Shown one piece after another: positions 1-8,883 of a stretch of DNA of 64,000 bases. The notes beneath the pieces were generated by a model. That model had not been told where the DNA came from. It worked only from the letters and a program-made list of their open reading frames with translations, and ran no database searches. Source of the stretch: Lichenicola sp964247725 (GTDB lineage Bacteria > Pseudomonadota > Alphaproteobacteria > Acetobacterales > Acetobacteraceae); the NCBI GenBank assembly GCA_964247725.1, contig CAXTVM010000014.1, positions 1-64,000 on the forward strand. Reading direction: 5' to 3'. Made by a program: the position numbers and the translations under genes. Each line of letters opens with the position of its first letter. Position 1 is the first letter of the stretch.

Positions 1-1596
1 GTCCTGGTGCGCGTAGACCATGTGGCCGGACTGGTAGCGGCGGTATTCGATGTTGGCCTGCAGCGCCGCCGGCATCGGCAGGTGCTGCATCTCGTAGACG
101 CCCTCGTAGTACGGGGTCGCCAGGTCGAAGTAGCCCTGGTTGAGCTGCACCTTCAGGTTGGGGTCGTAGATCATCGCCGCCGCCAGGTCTGGCATCACGT
201 TCAGCGAGCCGGTGTCGGGCTGCGTCGTGTTCGGCTGCACGTGCCTCATGTCCCAGTCGGGCACGTCGATCTCGACCTTGTAGACCTTGCCCTCGCCATA
301 GCCGAGCTGCTTGCGCACGTAGTCGTTGAAGGCGGAGATGTAGGCCGAGCCGATCGCGGCCGACTGCGGGTCGTACTCGGCCTCCTTGGCCAGCGGGTCC
401 ATGGTCGGGCCGGAGAAGCGGGTGTCGAAGCGGCCGGTGAGGGTGTCGCCGCCGTCCAGCAGCGTCTTCTCGAACATGCCGCCGTCGACGCGCAGGTCGG
501 CCCTCTTCAGGTAGTCGACGGGCAGCCCCGTGTAGGCGCTGAGCTGCCGGGCGACCGCATCGCGGCGGGCGGGGTCCAGGGCCGCGCCCTGCTGCAGCGC
601 GCTTGCGTAGTCGGTGCTGGCGAAGCGCTCGACCTCGGCCAGCAGCCGGCCGAGGTCCGGCGTGGCGCCCCCCGCCATGCCGGGCAGCCGGCGGTGATAC
701 CAGGCGCTGGCGGCAAACGTCGGCAGGCCCGCGACGTAGGGCAGGTCGATGCCCGGATTGGCCTCCGGGCCGTCGATGCTGGCGTCGAAGTTCAGCACCT
801 GCGACAGCATCATCACGCCGTTGAAGTCGACGCTGGCATCCTGCTCCAGCAGGTTGATCAGCACCGCCGAGCGAGTGGTGCCGTAGCTTTCGCCGAACAG
901 GTATTTCGGCGAGTTCCAGCGGCCATAGCGCGACAGGAAGCCGGTGATGAAGGTCTCGAACGCGTGGGCATCTTGGTCGACGCCGTAGAAGTCCTTCTCC
1001 CGGTCCTTGCCGGCAATGCGCGAGAAGCCGGTGCCGGGCGCGTCGATGAACACGAGGTCGCTGGCGTCAAGCAGGCTCTGGTCGTTGTCGACGAGCTGGT
1101 AGGGGGCGGCGGGCCCGTGCGCGTGGTCGCCGGTGACGACGCGGCGCGGCCCCAGCGCCCCCATGTGCAGCCAGACCGAGGGCGAGCCCGGCCCGCCGTT
1201 GTAGAGGAAGGTGATCGGGCGGGTGTCCGGCCGGGCGCCTTTGCGGAAGTAGGCGACGTAGAACATCGACGCCTCCGCGGTGGGGTTGGCGTCGTCGCCC
1301 GACTTGTCGCCGTCCCCGTCGGGCTTGGCCGCGTCGTCCCAGCCCTTGGGGTGCACCACCAGGGTGCCGGCGACCGCCTGGTAGCTGATCAGCTGGCCGC
1401 CGACGGTGACGGTGCCGTCGCTGGTCTTCTCGTCGGCGGCGAGGTGCGGCGCCGGGCGGTCCGGGTGGCCGATCTTGACGGTGGCATCCGCCGCCGGCGC
1501 CGCGTCCGCCCCCGTGACCAGCCCGGTGGCCGACCCGGTAGCCAGGATCGGCAGCGACAGCAGGATGGCGGGCAGCAGCGGGCGGGCATGTCGCAA
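1..1596 (-). CDS. Peptidase S10 serine carboxypeptidase-like protein (C-terminus outside window)
   Basis: A secreted or periplasmic serine carboxypeptidase of family S10, which releases C-terminal amino acids from peptides. The translation carries the family landmarks: GGPGSPSVW near the N-terminus, DLVFIDAPGTGFS, the nucleophile elbow GESYG with Ser at about residue 237, and YQSGHMVY, which holds the catalytic His near the window edge. The first 30 or so residues form a signal peptide (hydrophobic LLPAILLSLPIL then small residues). I chose a TTG start at 1596 because AGAGGA lies 7 nt upstream and there is no ATG in frame. The gene runs off position 1, so at least 532 codons are present but the stop is not seen. 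Substrate unknown. Family call is strong; the start is moderately sure. Confidence 0.9.
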   Translation of the reverse strand, partial: MRHARPLLPAILLSLPILATGSATGLVTGADAAPAADATVKIGHPDRPAPHLAADEKTSDGTVTVGGQLISYQAVAGTLVVHPKGWDDAAKPDGDGDKSGDDANPTAEASMFYVAYFRKGARPDTRPITFLYNGGPGSPSVWLHMGALGPRRVVTGDHAHGPAAPYQLVDNDQSLLDASDLVFIDAPGTGFSRIAGKDREKDFYGVDQDAHAFETFITGFLSRYGRWNSPKYLFGESYGTTRSAVLINLLEQDASVDFNGVMMLSQVLNFDASIDGPEANPGIDLPYVAGLPTFAASAWYHRRLPGMAGGATPDLGRLLAEVERFASTDYASALQQGAALDPARRDAVARQLSAYTGLPVDYLKRADLRVDGGMFEKTLLDGGDTLTGRFDTRFSGPTMDPLAKEAEYDPQSAAIGSAYISAFNDYVRKQLGYGEGKVYKVEIDVPDWDMRHVQPNTTQPDTGSLNVMPDLAAAMIYDPNLKVQLNQGYFDLATPYYEGVYEMQHLPMPAALQANIEYRRYQSGHMVYAHQD

Positions 1597-1631
1597 GGGC
1601 GGGTCCTCTGGGGGAGTTGGGCGGCCGGCGC

Positions 1632-2525
1632 TCAGCCGAGCGAGCGCCAGCCGTCGGCGTCGGAGACGGCGCGGCCCTCGGCCTGCAGCTTGGCGAGGTG
1701 CGAGAGCAGGTTGCTGCGTGCCGGCTGCAGCAGCTCGGGACGCAGGTTGAAGTAGGCGCGGCCGAGCACCGCCTCCAGCGAGGCGGGCTTCGACGACAGC
1801 ACCGCCGCGATCGACGCCTCGCGCGCCGCGCGGTGGTCGAGCAGGGACTGCACCAGCTGGTACGGGTGGACGATGGCGGGCCCGTGCGCCGAGAGCATCA
1901 GCCGGTCGTCGCGGTCGCGGACGCGGTGCAGGTTGGCGATGAACGCGACCAAGTCGCCATACGGCGGCGGCGGCACCACCGAGGTCGACCAGCCCATCAC
2001 GTGGTCGCCGCTGAACAGCACCCGGTCGTCGCGCGCGAAGCACAGGTGGTCCATGGCGTGGCCGGGCGTGTGCAGCACGTCCAGGCCGCCGATGCGGTCG
2101 CCGTCGCGCAGCCGGATCCAGGCGGACAGGCCCGGCTGCGCGTCGAGCGCGTGGCCCGCCACCGGCGCGCCGGTGCGGCGGCTGAGGCTGGCGGCCCCCT
2201 CGACGTGGTCGCTGTGGGTGTGGGTGATCAGGATGTGGCTGAGGCGCCCGCCCGCCTCGGCGACGATGGCGTCGAGGTGCGCGGCGTCCTCGGTGCCGGG
2301 ATCTATGACGACGACGCCGCCCTCCCAGTCGACCAGCCAGCTGTTGGTGCCGTTATAGGTCATCGGGCCCGGGTTGGGGGCGACGATGCGCCGGATGCCG
2401 GGCTCGACCGGAAGCGGGACGGTGGGCGGCGGTGGCGGCTCGACCAGGCGCCAGCCGCGCCGCCGCGGGGGCTGCGCCGCGGCCACCGCGTCGGCCGCCA
2501 CGCTAGCCGAAGGCGCCGAGTTCAT
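1632..2525 (-). CDS. MBL-fold metallo-hydrolase
   Basis: A 297-residue metallo-beta-lactamase fold hydrolase. The zinc motif THTHSDH is at residues 101-107, followed by the metal ligands in TPGHAMDH and FSGDH, and a C-terminal helical region (about residues 210-297) typical of the LACTB2-like group, where it forms a winged-helix domain. Members hydrolyse thioesters, phosphodiesters or lactones, and the substrate cannot be read from sequence. The start codon lies inside the last 23 bases of the PEP carboxylase gene, so the two are co-transcribed and probably translationally coupled. The proline-rich N-terminal 45 residues are poorly conserved in such proteins, so an internal start is possible. 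Confidence 0.88.
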   Translation of the reverse strand: MNSAPSASVAADAVAAAQPPRRRGWRLVEPPPPPTVPLPVEPGIRRIVAPNPGPMTYNGTNSWLVDWEGGVVVIDPGTEDAAHLDAIVAEAGGRLSHILITHTHSDHVEGAASLSRRTGAPVAGHALDAQPGLSAWIRLRDGDRIGGLDVLHTPGHAMDHLCFARDDRVLFSGDHVMGWSTSVVPPPPYGDLVAFIANLHRVRDRDDRLMLSAHGPAIVHPYQLVQSLLDHRAAREASIAAVLSSKPASLEAVLGRAYFNLRPELLQPARSNLLSHLAKLQAEGRAVSDADGWRSLG

Positions 2526-5355
2526 GCATCACGGCGACGCTGATCTCGCGGACCAGCTCGAACAGGCGACGCATCGGCTGGAAGATCTCGGCATCCTCCC
2601 TGGTGTAGGCATTCTCGGAGCGCGGGCCGGCCGGCTCTCGGAAATCGAGCCGGACCCGCTGGTCGGCAGCCTGCGGGAAGATCGCCGCCAGTTCGCTGAG
2701 GACGCCTGGGATCTCGAGCCGCAGTACTTGGTCGTCGAGCGTCTCGCGGGTGAAGCCCTGGCGCGGCGAGAAATAGGGGATGCGGGTCGACAGCAGCCAG
2801 ATGCGCTCGATCAGCGTGAGCCGGATCGCGTGCAGAAGCAGCTCGGGCAGCGCCATGCGGGGCGCGTCGGGCCAGGCGGCGCGCAGCGCCAGGTGGTCGG
2901 CCTGGATGCGGCGGAACATCGACTGTGTCACCGCCCACAGGTCGAGCCGCTCCAGCCCGGCCGACAGCCGGATCAGCGCATTGCGGCGGGCCGGATCGGG
3001 CTCGTGGGCGGCGCGATCGAGCCAGACCCCGGGGTCGAGCGTCAGCACGATCGCGCGCAGCACGCCGCGGTCGGAGTGGGCCAGCGCATGGGCGGCGAAA
3101 TCAAGGGCGCGGCGGAAGCGCGGGCTCTTGTGCAGGAACGCCTCGAACGTCTCGGGATGGCGGGCGGCGGCCAGGCCCAGCCCCTGCAGCGTGTTGGCGC
3201 ACCAGCCGAGCTGCTGCAGGATCGCGTTGTTGGGGATCGCGCGCAGCTCGCGCGGGTGGCGGATGCGGGCGGAGCCGCCGGCGCCGTCGCCCTGGCGGGC
3301 CTGCGGGCGGGAGCCGGTGCGGTCGATCAGGGCCGGGCCGAACGCGCCCAGCAGGCCGGCATAGCCGGGGTCCTCGACCAGCTCGGTCATGCCCAGCCCG
3401 ATCGCGGCGAAGAAGTCGGCCGAGAAGTCGGGCTCGTCGTAGATCGGGTCGCGCGCCTGCCGGACGATGCCGAACGCGTGCTCCGCGATCGTGCCGACCA
3501 CCGCCTCGGCCAGCGCGCGGGTGCCGAACAGCAGGTAGCCGTCGCCGCCCTGGAACGCCGCCTCCTCGCGGTAGGCGATGCCGGCATCCTGCAGGGCGAG
3601 CCGCGTGTGCGGCGTCGACAGGTAGTCGAGCCGGTCGGCCAGTGAGACCGGATGCGCGCCGCGGCCGATGCTCTCGCCGTGGGTGTCGAACAGGATCACC
3701 TCGACGTCGGCGAGGCCGCGCCGGACCAGCAGGTCGACCACCTTGAGGCGCAGCCGCTCGACCAGGTAGGTCGCGGCGAGCTGGCCGACATAGCGGCCGG
3801 AGTCGGAGTAGCCGAACTGCAGCGCCAGCGTGCCGGTGCGGCGCAGGTAGTCGCGGTAGTGCGGCGAGTGCAGCGCCTCCTCGAGGACGCGGCCACCCTG
3901 CATCAGCGCCTCGCGGGTCTCGAACAGCGGCGAGATCTGGGTCCGCTCCTCGACGCCGAACAGCCGGGCCAGCCAGAGCGCCACCAGCAAGGTGTAGCCG
4001 CTCTCGGTCTCGGCGACGAGGAAGCGCACCGGGCTTGCGGTGTCGACGTACTTCGTGATCTGGGCGACGGTCATCATCAGCCGGGCGGCGGAGGCCTGCT
4101 CGAACAGCAGCGCCCCGAAATCGACCGGCACCGGCACCACCGCGGACAGCGCGTCGTTGATGGCGGCGAGCAGGGCGCGGCGCTGGCCCGGGTTCTCCGG
4201 GCTGTCCTCGATGCCGAGCCGCTGCCGGGCGACGTTGTGGATCTGGGTGGCGTTCAGGCGGACATGGGTGTGGGCCAGGCCCATGCCGTGCGAGGCGAGG
4301 CCGGCCCGGGCGACGGCGAGCGGCAGCCGGTCCGCGTCCGGCGCGGCCGCGATGGCGGCCACGAGGTCCGCGTCCAGCGTCCGCGGGTCGGCGATCGCCG
4401 CGTCGCCGCGGTCGATCAGCGCGCGGGCGAAGGCGGCGACCTGCTCCGGGTCGGCGCCGGTGGGGGCGGCGGCGATCTGCGCGCCGACCGCGGCGACGGC
4501 GCCGGCGACCCGCGCCGCCAGCGCCGCCGGCGGTGCGGCCAGTGCCGCCAGCTGGGCGCCGAGCCGCTGCAGCTGCATCTGCTTCATGCGCAGCCGCAGC
4601 CGCAGTGTGTCCCACCAGCCGATGTCGGTGCGGCCGTCGGTGTCGTAGCCGACCCAGCTGGCCAGGATCAGCGGGCGGGGGACCAGCCCGGTCCATGCCT
4701 GCGGCCAGTGGCGCGCGGCCTCGGCCAGCAGCGCCCGGTTCAACCCGTCGATGGCGTCGCGGCCGCGCCCGATCGCCTCGGCGGCGAGCTGGAACTCCTC
4801 GTCGAGGGTGGGGGCGGCCGGACGGTGCGAGGCGAGATCCGGCATCGTGCGGGTGCCGCCTGCGGTGGCGGCCAGCGCCGCGTATACCGGGGTCGCCAGC
4901 GCGAAGGTGGGGTGGGCGGTGAAGACGGCCGCGAAGCGGGTGCGCTGGATCGTGCTGCGGAACTGCGCCAGCGGCACCGGGCTGTCGTCGGGGTCGGGAC
5001 GGATCAGCCGGGCGGCGATCCGCTGCAGCCGGACCGCCATGTCAGGCTCGGGGCCGAGCCCGACATAGCGGGCGAGGCGGGCGGCGCGGCGCTCGAAGGC
5101 GTCGTCGCGGAGCCGGCAGACCAGCGCGCCCACGTCGTCGATGGAAAGGCTGCCCTCGTCGAGCCGGCGCGACAGCAGCAGCGAGATCGCCAGCACCGGG
5201 TTGCCGAACGGGTCCTCCTCCTGTCGCTCGACCAGCTGGCGCGCCAGCGCCACCAGCTGGTCGAGGCGGAGGTCCGGCGGCGGCCGCGTGTCGGGCCCGG
5301 ATACAGACCCAGCTTCAGGCGGGGCGTCGGGCTCCGGAGCGGACAGGTGGTTCAT
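2503..5355 (-). CDS. ppc: Phosphoenolpyruvate carboxylase
   Basis: Carboxylates phosphoenolpyruvate with bicarbonate to oxaloacetate, refilling the TCA cycle in the cytoplasm. About 950 residues from ATG 5355, which fits the family. The N-terminal catalytic His lies in VFTAHPTF (about residue 148). GYSDSGRYVGQL and THGESIGRGAHP correspond to the conserved GYSDS and glycine-rich GRGG(S)xGRG loops of PEPC but are divergent (THGES in place of FHGRGGS), so this is an atypical PEPC subtype. A start at 5424 is also open; I prefer 5355 because GGAG lies about 10 nt upstream and the extra 23 residues look non-coding. It overlaps the downstream MBL hydrolase gene by 23 bp. Confidence 0.88.
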   Translation of the reverse strand: MNHLSAPEPDAPPEAGSVSGPDTRPPPDLRLDQLVALARQLVERQEEDPFGNPVLAISLLLSRRLDEGSLSIDDVGALVCRLRDDAFERRAARLARYVGLGPEPDMAVRLQRIAARLIRPDPDDSPVPLAQFRSTIQRTRFAAVFTAHPTFALATPVYAALAATAGGTRTMPDLASHRPAAPTLDEEFQLAAEAIGRGRDAIDGLNRALLAEAARHWPQAWTGLVPRPLILASWVGYDTDGRTDIGWWDTLRLRLRMKQMQLQRLGAQLAALAAPPAALAARVAGAVAAVGAQIAAAPTGADPEQVAAFARALIDRGDAAIADPRTLDADLVAAIAAAPDADRLPLAVARAGLASHGMGLAHTHVRLNATQIHNVARQRLGIEDSPENPGQRRALLAAINDALSAVVPVPVDFGALLFEQASAARLMMTVAQITKYVDTASPVRFLVAETESGYTLLVALWLARLFGVEERTQISPLFETREALMQGGRVLEEALHSPHYRDYLRRTGTLALQFGYSDSGRYVGQLAATYLVERLRLKVVDLLVRRGLADVEVILFDTHGESIGRGAHPVSLADRLDYLSTPHTRLALQDAGIAYREEAAFQGGDGYLLFGTRALAEAVVGTIAEHAFGIVRQARDPIYDEPDFSADFFAAIGLGMTELVEDPGYAGLLGAFGPALIDRTGSRPQARQGDGAGGSARIRHPRELRAIPNNAILQQLGWCANTLQGLGLAAARHPETFEAFLHKSPRFRRALDFAAHALAHSDRGVLRAIVLTLDPGVWLDRAAHEPDPARRNALIRLSAGLERLDLWAVTQSMFRRIQADHLALRAAWPDAPRMALPELLLHAIRLTLIERIWLLSTRIPYFSPRQGFTRETLDDQVLRLEIPGVLSELAAIFPQAADQRVRLDFREPAGPRSENAYTREDAEIFQPMRRLFELVREISVAVMHELGAFG

Positions 5356-5487
5356 CGGCGCGGCGCTCCGCCCTGCTCGGGCCGTCGGGTGCATGACGCC
5401 GGCAAGGGCGGCGCACCGTTCCATGTCCGCGCCGGCACGGCAACATCCGGCACTGGTCTCGGTTTATGCGGCCGCGGGGGCGACCGC

Positions 5488-5713
5488 CGGGCCTTTGCAC
5501 GGCTATCGCATGAGGAAGAAGGCCAGGGGCCTTGCCCCTGGACCCCACTGGGGCCGCGGGCCCCGGACCCCGATTCGTTAGGGTTCCACTTTCATGCGCG
5601 GCTGATCTCCTTACGCATCGGGGTTTGGGGCCCGCGGCCCCGACGGGTCCAGGGCAGCGCCCTGGCCTTTTCCTTTCACGTCCCCTCAATGCGATAGCCC
5701 TGCGGGCGTTTGG
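5488..5713. repeat. Palindromic MITE-like element, copy A, with imperfect 11-bp flanking repeats
   Basis: The element spans 5499-5702. Its two ends carry GGCTATCGCAT (5501-5511) and the inverse (5689-5699), and the arms remain complementary almost to the centre: left arm with CCAGGGG..CCCCTGG and GGGGCCGCGGGCCCC, right arm with the same blocks inverted. Flanks CGGGCCTTTGC (5488-5498) and CGGGCGTTTGG (5703-5713) match at 9 of 11 positions, which looks like an aged target duplication. It fills the gap between the divergent ppc and DUF445 genes. It encodes nothing recognisable. Confidence 0.8.
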
Positions 5714-5755
5714 CCCGGGCGTGGGCAGGGTGGGCAGTCGGTGCTAGTCAGGCTC

Positions 5756-7078
5756 ATGGCTGTGCGGCCGGAGCCTGCTCCACACCCCCCCGACATCCCT
5801 GCCCACGACCCTCCCGGCGACACGGACCCGGCGGCGCGGCGACGGCTCGCCCGGCAGCGGCGGCGCGCCAGCTTGCTGCTGGTCGGCATGGGCGGCGTGA
5901 TGGCCTTGGGTTATGCCGTCGGGCACGGGTTCTGGCCGGGCCTGCTGCAGGCCGGCGGCAAGGCTGGGCTGGTCGGCGGGCTCGCCGACTGGTTCGCGGT
6001 GACCGCCCTGTTCAGGCGGCCGCTGGGGCTGCCGATCCCGCACACCGCGATCCTGCCGGCGCAGAAGCAGCGCCTCGGCCGGGCGCTGGGCGGCTTCGTC
6101 GCCACCCACGTCTTCACCGCCGCCGACCTCGAACGGGCGCTGGCGCGGCTCGACCTGCCGTCGCTGCTGCGCCGGCTGGTGCTGGACCCGGACGTCGCCG
6201 CGATGGCGGTCGCCGGCGCCACGCGGCTGGTGCCGCACCTGCTCGACGGGCTCGAGGCCGGGCGGGCGCAGGAGATGATCGCTCGCCGGCTGCCGCTGAT
6301 GCTGGCGGACGGCCAGCTGGCGCCGGTGGTGGCGCGCGCGCTGCGCGCGCTGGTCGACGGCGACCGGCACCAGGAGGTGCTGTCGTTCCTGCTCGACCAG
6401 ATCAAGCTGCTGCTGAAGAGCCGGGAGGCGCACCTGCACCAGCTGATCGAGGACCGCGTGCGCGAGCAGGGCGGCCGCCTGGTCGGCTGGGCGATCGGCG
6501 GATCGGTGGCGAGCCGGGTGCTGAGCGCCATCAACCTTGAGCTCGACCGCACCAACCCGCGCGAGAGCGACCTGCGCGAGGCGGCGACGGCGTGGATCCG
6601 GCGCGAGATCGACCTGATCGAGACCGACCCGGGCCGCGGCCGCGAGCTGGCCGACACGCTGCGCGGGCTGGTGACGCACGACAGCCTGCGCGCCTGGTCG
6701 GCCGACATCTGGGCCCGGCTGCGGGGTGCCGTCGAGGCCGAGCTCGAGCACGAGGACGGCTGGGTCGGCCGCCTGGTCGGCGACGCGCTGGCGCGGGCGG
6801 CGGACACGCTGGAGGGGGACGAGCGGGTGCGGGCGGCGATCGACCACGCCGTCGTCCGGTTCGCCCGCCAGGTGCTGCCGGGGCTGCAGGGTTACCTGTC
6901 CGACTTCATCGCCCAGGTGGTCGGCAGCTGGGACACCGACCGGCTGGTGGACCGGATCGAGCTGCGGGTCGGCGGCGACCTGCAGTTCGTCCGGATCAAC
7001 GGCACGCTGGTCGGCTGCTTGGTCGGGATCGTGCTCCAGCTCGGGCTGTGGGTGCTACTGGGGCCGGAGGCCGGTTAA
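5756..7078 (+). CDS. DUF445 family membrane protein
   Basis: About 440 residues. The family signature GGLADWFAVTALFRRPLG-IPHTAI appears near residues 75-100. There is a hydrophobic helix early (GMGGVMALGYAVGHGFWPGLL) and another at the C-terminus (GCLVGIVLQLGLWVLLG), giving the usual N- and C-terminal membrane anchors with a long helical middle. DUF445 (YjiN-like) proteins have no established biochemical role. A GTG at 5741 preceded by GGGTGGG is an alternative start adding five residues. The gene stands alone between two repeat elements. Confidence 0.85.
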   Translation: MAVRPEPAPHPPDIPAHDPPGDTDPAARRRLARQRRRASLLLVGMGGVMALGYAVGHGFWPGLLQAGGKAGLVGGLADWFAVTALFRRPLGLPIPHTAILPAQKQRLGRALGGFVATHVFTAADLERALARLDLPSLLRRLVLDPDVAAMAVAGATRLVPHLLDGLEAGRAQEMIARRLPLMLADGQLAPVVARALRALVDGDRHQEVLSFLLDQIKLLLKSREAHLHQLIEDRVREQGGRLVGWAIGGSVASRVLSAINLELDRTNPRESDLREAATAWIRREIDLIETDPGRGRELADTLRGLVTHDSLRAWSADIWARLRGAVEAELEHEDGWVGRLVGDALARAADTLEGDERVRAAIDHAVVRFARQVLPGLQGYLSDFIAQVVGSWDTDRLVDRIELRVGGDLQFVRINGTLVGCLVGIVLQLGLWVLLGPEAG

Positions 7079-7136
7079 GGCCAGGGCTCTGCCCCGGATC
7101 CGCCAAGGGCCCGTGGCCCTTGGAAGCCGATTCGTG
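7078..7136. repeat. Left arm of palindromic repeat, copy D
   Basis: Directly after the DUF445 stop, AAGGCCAGGGCTCTGCCC and a CCAAGGGCC-CGTGGCCCTTGG hairpin resemble one arm of the intergenic palindromic family. The opposing arm is at 7565-7672, with an IS481 transposase relic between them, so the element may have been split by insertion. Confidence 0.55.
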
Positions 7137-7139
7137 TGG

Positions 7140-7519
7140 GTGCAACCACAGCTCGTTGAGCCGCTCGCGCCCGAACGCTCGGTGGCGTGCGCCCTCGGCC
7201 GGGTCCAGCCGGCCACGCCGGCGCAGGATCTCGGTCACGGTCGCGGGCGAGGGCGCGTCGGCATGGCCAAGATCAGCAAGGCGGCGGGCGATCTTGCGCC
7301 CGCCCCATGCCGGATGCTGGCCACGCTGCTCGAGCACCAGCTGCTCAAGCTCGGACGACGTCCGGCGCGGGCTGTTTCCGCGACCGGCGAGCGCGGCTGA
7401 CCGGTCTCGCGGCTGATGCCAAACCGTCGGCACAGCTCGGTCACGCCGACGCCATCCGCCTGGGCCAGACGAGCAAGCTCCAGCCGTTGATCCATCTCCG
7501 ACATCGACTTGCAGGGCAT
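7140..7519 (-). pseudogene. IS481-family transposase relic (5' part, frameshifted)
   Basis: On the minus strand the first frame reads an N-terminal helix-turn-helix (DQRLELARLAQADGVGVTELCRRFGISRET from 7495 down). After a frame change near 7400 the reading continues with SSELEQLVLEQRGQHPAWGGRKIARRLADLG and PSPATVTEILRRRGRLDP, both characteristic of the N-terminal third of IS481-family DDE transposases. The catalytic integrase core is missing: the similarity ends near LNELW (about 7148) where the palindromic repeat begins. It is therefore a dead fragment. No intact terminal inverted repeats are visible. Confidence 0.75.
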
Positions 7520-7564
7520 CGCTCGGCTCCCGCCGCGCTACGCCTCCACGTGTCAGCCATGTCT

Positions 7565-7672
7565 CCAGTCCATGCAGGCCGTCGTGCGCCAGCACGCTTC
7601 GCGTGACGGCCCCGGTGGGGTCCAGGGGCAAAGCCCTGGCCGCCTTCCTGATCCGATGGCCATCCTTCACGA
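7565..7672. repeat. Right arm of palindromic repeat, copy D
   Basis: Contains GGCCGTCGTGCGCCAGCACG and CTTCGCGTGACGGCCCC, also found in the right arm of copy B (28106-28134), followed by GGGTCCAGGGGCAAAGCCCTGGCC. It sits just past the ada stop codon and may act as the 3' hairpin of that gene. Confidence 0.65.
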
Positions 7673-8761
7673 TTCGCGGCCGAGAAGGCTGCGCTTGCGG
7701 GCCGTGCCCCAGCGGTAGCCGGCGAGGTCGCCGTTCGACCGCACGGCCCGATGGCAGGGGATCGCCACCGCCAGCACGTTGGCGGCGCAGGCGCCGGCCA
7801 CCGCGCGAGCGCCACCCGGGATGCCGAGCGAGTCCGCCAGGGCGGCATAGCTGATGGTGCGGCCGGGCGGGATCGCGGCGAGGGCCTGCCAGACCCGCTG
7901 CTGGAACGCGGTGCCGCGGATGTCGAGCGGCAGCGGGACGGCGCTGCCCGGCCGGTCCACCAGCTGGACCACCTGTGCCACCGCGGCCGCGAAGACAGGA
8001 TCGCCATCCGCCAGCGCGGCGTTCGGGAACCGGTCTCGCAGCGCCTGCACCAGCGCCTCGGGATCGTCGCCGAGCGTGATCGCGCAAAGGCCGATCGCGG
8101 TCGCCGCCACCAGCACCTGGCCTAGCGCGCAACGGGCGACCGCGTACCGGATCGCGGCCTCGGCGCCGCCGCGCCGGTAGGTGCCTGGGGTCATGCCGAG
8201 CCGGGCCGGCGCGCTGTCGTAGCAGCGGCTGGGCGCGTTGAAGCCTGCCTCGTAGATCGCCCGCGTCACGCTCGGTTCCGCCTCCAGCGCCGCCCGCAGC
8301 CGCTCCGCCCGCCGCGCCGACGCATAGGCGGCGGGCGTGACCCCGGTAACCTCGCGGAACACGCGATGGAAGTGGAACCGGCTCAGCCCGGCCGCGGCCG
8401 CGAGTTCGGCCAGGCGCGGCGGCGTATCTGCGCGCTCGATCGACCGGCAGGCGTCGCCCACCATCGCCGCCTGCCGGTCCCGCGGGCCCTCCGCATCCGG
8501 ACGACAGCGCCGGCACGCGCGCAGGCCGGCCCGCTCGGCTGCGGCCGAGTCCCGATGGAACGACACGTTGCCGCGCAGCGGCAGCCGGGCCCCGCACCCC
8601 GGCCGGCAGTAGATGCCGGTGGTGCGCACGCCATAGACGAAGCGCCCGTCGAGGCCGGCGTCCCGTCGCCGCACCGCCTCGTAGAGGCCGTCATCGTCCA
8701 GTCCCGCAATGTCCATGGCTGCCTCTCGTGCCGTCATATCAGCATGTTCCGCTGCCGCCAT
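7667..8761 (-). CDS. ada: Bifunctional transcriptional regulator / O6-methylguanine-DNA methyltransferase Ada
   Basis: Adaptive-response protein, about 364 residues in the classic three-part order. The N-terminal Ada zinc domain has CRPGC-ARLPLRGNVSF and CRRC, where the first Cys accepts methyl groups from phosphotriesters. An AraC-type helix-turn-helix follows (LAAAAGLSRFHFHRVFREVTGVTPAAY). The C-terminal methyltransferase domain has the suicide-cysteine motif PCHR and the preceding RTISYAALADSLG region. Start 8761 is preceded by GGGACGGGA; an upstream in-frame ATG at 8854 would read through a repeat-derived stretch and is less likely. It is a single-gene unit and presumably autoregulated as in other Ada systems. 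Confidence 0.92.
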   Translation of the reverse strand: MAAAEHADMTAREAAMDIAGLDDDGLYEAVRRRDAGLDGRFVYGVRTTGIYCRPGCGARLPLRGNVSFHRDSAAAERAGLRACRRCRPDAEGPRDRQAAMVGDACRSIERADTPPRLAELAAAAGLSRFHFHRVFREVTGVTPAAYASARRAERLRAALEAEPSVTRAIYEAGFNAPSRCYDSAPARLGMTPGTYRRGGAEAAIRYAVARCALGQVLVAATAIGLCAITLGDDPEALVQALRDRFPNAALADGDPVFAAAVAQVVQLVDRPGSAVPLPLDIRGTAFQQRVWQALAAIPPGRTISYAALADSLGIPGGARAVAGACAANVLAVAIPCHRAVRSNGDLAGYRWGTARKRSLLGRES

Positions 8762-8805
8762 GACCGCATCCCGTCCCTTGCGGTCGAATATCCTTGAAGA
8801 AGAGG

Positions 8806-8880
8806 TTTCCGGAGGCTCGCCTTTGGCGGAGTCCAGGGGCGTCGTGCGAAGCACGCTGTCGCGTGACGCCCGGGCCTGCG
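8806..8880. repeat. Half copy of palindromic repeat, copy E
   Basis: GGAGTCCAGGGGCGTCGTGCGAAGCACGC and GCGTGACGCCC (read in two pieces) match the hairpin-bearing arm of the intergenic palindromic family. It lies between ada and the downstream membrane protein gene. The opposing arm is not recognisable, so this is a remnant. Confidence 0.5.
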
Positions 8881-8883
8881 GAG

